This document shows, in pieces, positions 4,649 through 9,574 of a DNA stretch of 9,574 nucleotides. Numbering within the stretch: position 1 is the first letter of the stretch; each line of letters opens with the position of its first letter. Under the pieces are notes generated by a model. It was given only the letters and a program-made list of their open reading frames with translations, did no database searches and was not told the DNA's origin. Position numbers and translations under genes: made by a program. The stretch is from RGIG1959 sp045637645 (GTDB lineage: Bacteria > Bacillota > Clostridia > Oscillospirales > Acutalibacteraceae), in NCBI GenBank assembly GCA_045637645.1, contig JAZTZV010000050.1, forward strand, positions 1 through 9,574, in the 5' to 3' direction.

Positions 4649-6098
4649 AAAACGTCACCACCTGTTGTTTCCGTTCGAGCATCTCCTCGAAACGGTCGAT
4701 ATATTCATATGGGAATTTGAAATTGAAAATGCGTTCCAAAAATTCGCCGTCGGGGGCTTTGAGCTTGGTCACCGCACCCGCGCCGCAACCGAGAACGGTG
4801 TGCGTCTCGTCCATCATAAACACGTTGTAAAGACCGTCGTGTCCGTCTTTTGACCAACCGGTGTTTTCCTGATTGCCGACACAACGGCTTTGGCGATAGA
4901 GGTAGTAGGGGTGATACCCCGCGTTCCACAGGCGATCGGTGGCATAGCTCACCATGTGCGGCGTGTCGCCGCCGCCGTCGTATTCGGAATGATCCCGCAC
5001 AACGAGATGCGACGCACGCTTCATCGACAAGGTATGCACGGTCACGCTTTCGGGCGACAGTGCCAAAATGCCGTCGATCGAGGCCTTGAAGCCGTCGAGC
5101 GTATCGGTGGGGAGTCCGGCGATGAGGTCGGTGTTGATGTGGTCAAAGCCGATCTCGCGCGCGAGCGCGAATGCGTCGCGGAATTGCGAAACCGTGTGGC
5201 GGCGACCGATCGCGTCGAGAACCGAATCGTGAAGCGTCTGCGGATTGATGCTCAGTCTTGTCGCGCCGCCCGCGAGGATGGCGCGGAGTTTGTCGGCGGT
5301 CACGGTGTCGGGGCGACCCGCTTCGACGGTGTATTCCAGCACCCGCGACAGATCAAACGAAGCCTTGACCGTGCCCATCACCGCTTCAAGTTGTGCGGCG
5401 GACAAGGTCGTCGGTGTGCCGCCGCCGATGTAAATGCTGTCAAGGCGCAAGCCGAGGGCGGCAACGATGCGACCCGTTTCTTCGATCTCGCGGCACAAGA
5501 GTGTCACATAATCGGGGATGAGGTGGGTCGAACGCTCGGTCGTGTGCGACACAAACGAACAATACGAACACCGCGTCGGACAAAACGGCACGGAAATGTA
5601 CAAACTGCAGGAAGCGGGAGAGGACAGCGACAAAATGTGGTTTTCCGCGTGAAGCGTGCGCTTGGCAAGCAAGGCTTTTTCATCGCTGCACAGCAGGCGT
5701 TCGCGGAAATAGTCAAGTGCGGCATCTTCGCCGACCTCGCGTGTTAAACGGCGAAGCAGTTTGACAGGGCGCACACCCGTCAGCAAGCCCCACGGTTGTG
5801 TCGTGTGAAACAACTCGCAAAACAGCTCATACAGCAGCGTTGCGACGGTGAGTTCGGCGGGCTTGCCCCACAGCGCGATCAGCGGATCATCGTCGGTGAT
5901 CGCGGCGCGTTTCTCGCGGTCGAAATCGCCGAGCATCACGCGGCAAACGGCGCAGTTGTCCTGCACGCCCGCCGATACGCGCACGCCGTCCCCTTCGGGC
6001 ACGGTGTCGCACAGCGTGATCGCTTCGTGCGGCAAAAACAGCCGACAAATATTTTCGGGTTCATAGCGGGCGATCCCGCCGTAAAGATGCAGTTGCAT
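4617..6098 (-). CDS. hemZ: HemZ-type radical SAM coproporphyrinogen dehydrogenase-like protein
   Basis: A 493-residue protein, close to the about 500 residues of Bacillus HemZ. An N-terminal region with the HemZ-typical WGLLTGVRPVKL (103–114) is followed by a radical SAM core. This has SVPFCPTRCSYCSF with the 4Fe-4S ligands C173, C177 and C180, then YIGGGTPT (223–230), the EAGRPD motif, and ISGLP-like IAGLPTDT. The family is annotated as oxygen-independent oxidation of coproporphyrinogen III to protoporphyrinogen IX. Whether this organism makes haem cannot be told here, and HemZ relatives persist in clostridia with incomplete pathways. AAGGAGA lies 7 bases before the ATG. No convincing promoter was found in the repeat-filled region upstream. 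The 3' end overlaps the kinase gene. Confidence 0.93.
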   Translation of the reverse strand: MQLHLYGGIARYEPENICRLFLPHEAITLCDTVPEGDGVRVSAGVQDNCAVCRVMLGDFDREKRAAITDDDPLIALWGKPAELTVATLLYELFCELFHTTQPWGLLTGVRPVKLLRRLTREVGEDAALDYFRERLLCSDEKALLAKRTLHAENHILSLSSPASCSLYISVPFCPTRCSYCSFVSHTTERSTHLIPDYVTLLCREIEETGRIVAALGLRLDSIYIGGGTPTTLSAAQLEAVMGTVKASFDLSRVLEYTVEAGRPDTVTADKLRAILAGGATRLSINPQTLHDSVLDAIGRRHTVSQFRDAFALAREIGFDHINTDLIAGLPTDTLDGFKASIDGILALSPESVTVHTLSMKRASHLVVRDHSEYDGGGDTPHMVSYATDRLWNAGYHPYYLYRQSRCVGNQENTGWSKDGHDGLYNVFMMDETHTVLGCGAGAVTKLKAPDGEFLERIFNFKFPYEYIDRFEEMLERKQQVVTFYESYEYPTHA

Positions 6099-6150
6099 GT
6101 GGATCTCCTTAAAATATGCTCAGGGTGACGCGGGCAGGACAAAGAGGATT

Positions 6151-6291
6151 GTCGCCAAAGGCGACCGTTGCCTTGCGGCAACGCGGGTCGTCGGGGAGAA
6201 GGTGAATTGCCGCCATGCGGCAAGAGAGACCACCCTGGGGTGCGCCGACCCCTACGATGTTGTTGTGAGATTGTAGGGGTCGGGTTTCCCG
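6151..6291. repeat. Cluster of back-to-back hairpins upstream of hemZ
   Basis: The stretch 6099–6479 has no gene. It holds a chain of perfect inverted repeats: gtcgcc/ggcgac (6151–6165), cgttgcc/ggcaacg (6166–6183), ttgccgc/gcggcaa (6207–6223), caccc/gggtg (6231–6242), an 11-bp stem ccgacccctac/gtaggggtcgg (6245–6255 with 6273–6283), and cggg/cccg (6281–6291). No long T run follows any of them in either direction, so they are not ordinary terminators. They look like REP/MITE-type repeats accumulated in this gap. Repeat copy 2 follows at 6326. Confidence 0.75.
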
Positions 6292-6325
6292 TCCCGCGAG
6301 ATCACGCAAAATTTACGGCGGATGC

Positions 6326-6430
6326 GTAGGGAACGGATGTATCCGTTTTGTTTAAGCAAACCGCCCTCTCCGTCAAAACCTGCGGTTTTGCCACCTCTCC
6401 CAAAGGGAGAGGCAAGAGGTGTGTGCGTTG
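6326..6430 (-). repeat. Modular palindromic repeat, copy 2 (inverted)
   Basis: Reverse-oriented partner of the element at 1834–1932. Module A is at 6394–6412, the replaced central hairpin at 6374–6390 (caaaacc/ggttttg around a 3-base loop), and module C at 6332–6347 (aacggat/atccgtt). Bases 6389–6420 and 6360–6375 are identical to copy 1. Similarity continues more weakly at both ends (gcgtagggaacgg; cacacctcttg). It starts about 50 bases past the stop of the LRR gene and is the only hairpin there that could limit read-through. Confidence 0.85.
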
Positions 6431-6479
6431 TGTCGCGTGACGAATCCCATCTGTCTTCGGCGCCGATTTTACGGTTGTG

Positions 6480-8303
6480 TTACCGCCCCGATGTGCCGTT
6501 GATGTAATAGAACAGTTGCACGGCGTCTTGCAGGTTGGTGACGCCGTCGCCGTTGACGTCGCCCCAAACGGCGGTCGAAGGCGCTTGAGTTTCGGGCGCA
6601 CAGTCATACGATACAGTCGCTTTTCTCAGAGCGTTGTTACCGCTGTATGTGATCGATACCGCTTTCCATTGTTCTTCACTGCCGTCGAAAAGCACGTCGG
6701 TCAGCGAGGAACAGCCTTGGAATGCCATTGAGTGGATCTCGGTTAATCCCGCGGGCAGTTCGACGGACGAAAGCGACGAGCAAAGATAAAACGCCGAAGA
6801 AGGAACGGTTTGAACGCCGCTTCCCACGCGCACGTGTGTGAGCGCTTTACAGCCGTAGAAAGCGTTGTCGCCGAGAGTCGTCACGCTGTTCGGAATGTCC
6901 ATCAGTTCCAAACTGTCACAGCCGTAAAATACGCGGCTGCCGATCGATTGCAGAGTCTCGGGAAGAAGCACTTCTTCAAGCGTGTCGCAGTTGCGAAACG
7001 CATCGTCGTCGATCGCCGTGACGGGCTTCCCTTCGATTTGAGAAGGAATCTCGATCGAGGTTGCCGTTCCGTTGTAATCGGTGACGGTCACCGCGGCGTC
7101 GGAGACGGTGTACACAAGACCCTCGGGAATCGGTTGCGGGGTCGTAGGCGTGGTGGGCGATTCGGTTGAGGGCGGGAGCGGATCGTTGCCTTCGAGCGAA
7201 ACCAGATCGAATTTTCGGAACGTCACGGCGTTCGAGGTGACGGCATTGCTGGTTGCAAAGATTTTGACACCAGTAACGACGAAGTTGCCGTTCGCATCGT
7301 AGCATTTGTTGACCGCATCGAGACTGCCGATGGTCTTCTTAATGGTGTCCTCAAGGAAGAGCACGCCTTTGTAATGACCTTTCCCGAGATCGGCAACCAA
7401 GATATCCTCGGGGTTGGCGATCCAAATGTAGGCTTCGTCGCCGAAGCTTGCGGGGGTCGACGGGCCGAAATATACGTAGATCGTAGTGGTGCAACCGGGC
7501 GATACGGCGAAATCCAGATCGAGCGCGGCAGAGGAATCCACAACGATCGGCTCGTCAAAGGTGTAGCTCGCCGCAGGCCACAGCGCGGCGGTGTTGCCGT
7601 AGGCGATGGATCCGTCGGCGTTTTTCGTAACCGTGATGTTCGATCGCGGATCTCGCGGATCCGGAGCGGGTGCGTTCGTGTAATCCCCCGCAATCAAGTT
7701 GACGCGGTTTGCCCAAGGCTGTTGCGATTGATCGCCGCGGGTGTTGAGGTCGAAGTTTTCCATGCCATCTGTCACGGCGCATTTTGTGACGGTGATCGTG
7801 CCCGCTTCCTTTGCGATGAACGTGAAGGAACAAATCGCGGCGTTGGCGGGCAAGGGTGCACCCGTCCAGGTGTAGGCACCGGCAGGTGAGAATTCGACGT
7901 TGTATTCGCCGGCGGGAATGGGGTTGGAGGGGGAGAGATATTCGCCGAAATTGTAGCAGAAGTCGCCCGCGGCAAACATCCATTTGACGTTGTTCTTATC
8001 ATAAAATGCAACGTCGAATTTCGCGGTGGAAGAAATCGACAATTGAATGTACGGATATTCATTGAGGTTGGCTTCGTTGTCGACGGTAAACGTGACTTCT
8101 TGATCGGCTTTCGTGGCGTTGAACGTGAGTACGTGATCCGCCAAAGAATAGGCGCTGTCGGGGGTTGAGGAATTGGCACTGAGTGTGCTGTCTTCCAAAA
8201 AGTCGACACCGCTTGCGGCGGATGTCGGCACGGCCATGATGACGCTGAACATACCGATCAAAAGTGACAGAGAAACCGCAATACTGATAATAGCCTTTTT
8301 CAT
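6480..8303 (-). CDS. Exported leucine-rich-repeat protein with a dockerin-like end
   Basis: A 607-residue secreted protein. Residues 1–30 are a signal peptide (MKKAIISIAV... ending PTSAA). Residues about 31–370 form a beta-rich region of unknown family, perhaps two sandwich-like halves (about 35–180 and 220–370). A Pro/Thr linker (375–393) precedes four to five BspA-type LRR_5 repeats (about 410–540), recognisable by units such as DDAFRNCDTLEEVLLPETLQ and NAFYGCKALTHV. The end holds one calcium-loop dockerin-type segment, GDVNGDGVTNLQDA (581–594), where a full dockerin has two. An in-frame ATG at 8309 is only two bases from AGGAGG. The ATG at 8303 is eight away and is chosen. The gap to the upstream phosphodiesterase gene is 22 bases. 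Likely role: surface or extracellular binding, unproven. Confidence 0.88.
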   Translation of the reverse strand: MKKAIISIAVSLSLLIGMFSVIMAVPTSAASGVDFLEDSTLSANSSTPDSAYSLADHVLTFNATKADQEVTFTVDNEANLNEYPYIQLSISSTAKFDVAFYDKNNVKWMFAAGDFCYNFGEYLSPSNPIPAGEYNVEFSPAGAYTWTGAPLPANAAICSFTFIAKEAGTITVTKCAVTDGMENFDLNTRGDQSQQPWANRVNLIAGDYTNAPAPDPRDPRSNITVTKNADGSIAYGNTAALWPAASYTFDEPIVVDSSAALDLDFAVSPGCTTTIYVYFGPSTPASFGDEAYIWIANPEDILVADLGKGHYKGVLFLEDTIKKTIGSLDAVNKCYDANGNFVVTGVKIFATSNAVTSNAVTFRKFDLVSLEGNDPLPPSTESPTTPTTPQPIPEGLVYTVSDAAVTVTDYNGTATSIEIPSQIEGKPVTAIDDDAFRNCDTLEEVLLPETLQSIGSRVFYGCDSLELMDIPNSVTTLGDNAFYGCKALTHVRVGSGVQTVPSSAFYLCSSLSSVELPAGLTEIHSMAFQGCSSLTDVLFDGSEEQWKAVSITYSGNNALRKATVSYDCAPETQAPSTAVWGDVNGDGVTNLQDAVQLFYYINGTSGR

Positions 8304-8325
8304 AGTCATGTCCTCCTAAAGAATC

Positions 8326-9054
8326 TTACTCCAAAATGTTGCTCGTGATATAATCGACGCCCATCTCGATCAGGCGGGCGGCATCGTCGGGATGATCGAC
8401 CGTCCAGCAGTTGACTTTGAGTCCTGCCGCGTGCCACATCGCGACGCGTTCTTTGGTGACGGCGCCCCATTGGATGTCGATGTCGATGCCGTTGTCGGCA
8501 AGTTCCTTGCACAGCCATTCGTGGTCGTCGCGCTCGCCCGTCAGGAATTGCGCGGGCAGATGGGGAAATTGCGTCTTGAGCGAGAGAAGGTTTTCGTACC
8601 AGAACGAAATGAAGACGGTTTTATCCAGATGACCGAGTGTATCGATGATGGCGACGACTTCGGCGATATCGTCGTCCTCGAAAAGGTTTTTGAATTCCAA
8701 CACCGCGATCTTGTCATAGCGGTGGCAAATGCGGATGTATTCCTCGAGCGTCGGGATCATCAGGTCGGCGCGGTCAAACGAGCCGTCTTTGTCCTTGATG
8801 CGCACGGCGCGCAGGGCATCAAACGTCGAGCCTTCCACGGGAATGTCGATTTTGCCGACGCGCTTGGTCGTATCGTCGTGAATGACAACAAAACGACCGT
8901 CGGCGGTTTTGTGAACGTCGGTTTCGATGCCGATGTGCGAGCGATTGCCTGCCGCGACAAACGCCGCGCAGGTGTTTTCGGTTTCGAGTCCGCTCAAGCC
9001 GCGGTGCGCGACGATGAGGGTGTTCCCTTTGTGTTGCAGGCGAATGGTATCCAT
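8326..9054 (-). CDS. Glycerophosphodiester phosphodiesterase family protein
   Basis: A 242-residue TIM-barrel protein with the GDPD motifs in order: AHRG (16–19), ETENT (24–28), GIETDV (42–47) giving the metal ligands Glu44 and Asp46, VIHDD (57–61) with the catalytic His59, LEFKN in the middle, and a C-terminal NCWTVD ... GVDYITSN. The family hydrolyses glycerophosphodiesters to glycerol-3-phosphate and an alcohol using a divalent metal. There is no signal peptide, so it is cytosolic (UgpQ-like rather than GlpQ-like), and the length of about 240 residues fits. AAAGGAG overlaps the stop of dinB and lies 10 bases before the ATG. The dinB gap is 16 bases and the LRR gene follows 22 bases later, which suggests one transcript. 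Confidence 0.93.
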   Translation of the reverse strand: MDTIRLQHKGNTLIVAHRGLSGLETENTCAAFVAAGNRSHIGIETDVHKTADGRFVVIHDDTTKRVGKIDIPVEGSTFDALRAVRIKDKDGSFDRADLMIPTLEEYIRICHRYDKIAVLEFKNLFEDDDIAEVVAIIDTLGHLDKTVFISFWYENLLSLKTQFPHLPAQFLTGERDDHEWLCKELADNGIDIDIQWGAVTKERVAMWHAAGLKVNCWTVDHPDDAARLIEMGVDYITSNILE

Positions 9055-9070
9055 ACTTCAAAAACTCCTT

Positions 9071-9574
9071 TCAGATATCGGATGAATCCAGTTCGGTTTT
9101 GGCTTTGTGTTTGGAGCCGATGCGCTTGGGGGCGTTCATCGCGCCTGCACGGACGATGCCGTCCGAGCCGAAACGCGCGCGAATGTCGTCGACCGCTTTG
9201 TCGAGCTTGCGCGAGCGGGACTTGTCCTCTTCGGCAAACAACGAGAGCTGCACGCTGTCGTCGCGCGTGATGTCAAACAGCGACACGCCCAGCAACCGAA
9301 GCGGTGTGCGTGTTTGACATAATTCGGCAAGCAGGTGTTTGACCTGCTCGAAAATCTCGCTTGTGATGTCGGTGGGGGCGGCGAGTTTGTGTTGATGTGA
9401 GCGGGTTTTGAAATCCGTCGTACGGATCGTGATGCCGATGCCGAACGCTTTTGCGCCGTCGGCGCGCAGGCGCATCGTCACGCTGTCGGTCAGTGCGAGC
9501 AAAATCGCGTGCGCCGCGTCAAGATCGGTCACGTTGTCTTCGAGAAAGTCGGATCGTAGCCATGTCGATCTGTG
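9071..9574 (-). CDS. dinB: DNA polymerase IV (Y family), C-terminal part
   Basis: The frame is open to the window edge, so the 5' part is missing; 167 residues are visible. They cover the little-finger domain: STWLRSDFLEDN, then ALTDSVTMRLRADGAKAFGIGITIRTTDFKTRSHQHKL, PLRLLGVSLFDI, and a QLSLF sliding-clamp motif. A tail LDKAVDDIRARFGSDGIVRAG, characteristic of Firmicutes Y-family polymerases, ends in a basic stretch. The enzyme does error-prone synthesis past DNA lesions. The GTG at 9530–9532 is an internal Val codon, not the start. The polymerase palm with its catalytic acids lies outside the window, so activity cannot be judged. Confidence 0.93.
   Translation of the reverse strand, partial: HRSTWLRSDFLEDNVTDLDAAHAILLALTDSVTMRLRADGAKAFGIGITIRTTDFKTRSHQHKLAAPTDITSEIFEQVKHLLAELCQTRTPLRLLGVSLFDITRDDSVQLSLFAEEDKSRSRKLDKAVDDIRARFGSDGIVRAGAMNAPKRIGSKHKAKTELDSSDI

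Noticed and set aside
4890..5747. 285-codon plus-strand open frame
   Set aside because: Antisense shadow of hemZ. The translation is Arg/His/Gly-rich with no motif, while hemZ has clear catalytic signatures.
6151..6430. CRISPR array
   Set aside because: The repeats are hairpins of differing sequence with no constant direct repeat and no regular spacers. No cas gene is in the window.
6302..6607. Minus-strand frame covering repeat copy 2 and the end of the LRR gene
   Set aside because: It overlaps the dockerin-coding end in another frame and is built largely of repeat sequence.
8309..8309. Upstream ATG as the start of the LRR protein
   Set aside because: Only two bases separate it from AGGAGG. 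The next in-frame ATG at 8303 has ideal spacing and starts a standard signal peptide.
8392..9270. 292-codon plus-strand open frame
   Set aside because: Antisense to the phosphodiesterase and dinB, both firmly identified. No family pattern and no start site.

Overview
The window looks like chromosomal DNA of a fairly GC-rich, spore-forming clostridial Firmicute, most likely an uncultured member of the Oscillospirales. The reasons are the YlmC/YmxH spore-family protein, the mazG–hup–rqcP gene order, HemZ, Firmicutes-type AGGAGG ribosome binding sites, and an exported LRR protein with a dockerin-like end. The taxonomic placement is inference.

Layout. Bases 1–1133 run rightward: the tail of an unrecognised gene (apparently frameshifted), a DUF4430 lipoprotein, and an ECF-transporter S-component-like membrane protein. 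They are chained by two ATGA stop/start overlaps. Everything from 1137 to 9574 runs leftward. Read in the direction of transcription the order is: dinB (5' end outside the window), a glycerophosphodiester phosphodiesterase, an LRR/dockerin-like exported protein, a repeat-filled gap, hemZ, a uridine-kinase-like protein, a small zinc-ribbon protein, mazG, hup (HU), a second repeat-filled gap, rqcP and ylmC. The two converging blocks end only 3 bases apart.

Likely joint roles. The lipoprotein and membrane protein look like the capture and membrane parts of an ECF vitamin/cofactor importer that borrows its energising module from elsewhere. mazG, hup and rqcP form a housekeeping cluster (nucleotide-pool cleaning, nucleoid packing, rescue of stalled 50S nascent chains). 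hemZ and the kinase overlap and are probably co-translated. dinB, the phosphodiesterase and the LRR protein are spaced like an operon, though their functions are unrelated.

Non-coding structure is the most distinctive part. Two inverted copies of a modular palindromic repeat (about 1834–1932 and 6326–6430) share long identical arms, but a central hairpin has been replaced with base-pairing kept. A run of back-to-back hairpins fills 6151–6291. Two promoters (before mazG and before the zinc-ribbon gene) share an almost identical 35-base core. The ylmC ribosome binding site is buried in the arm of a terminator-like hairpin. No tRNA, rRNA, CRISPR array or insertion sequence was seen.
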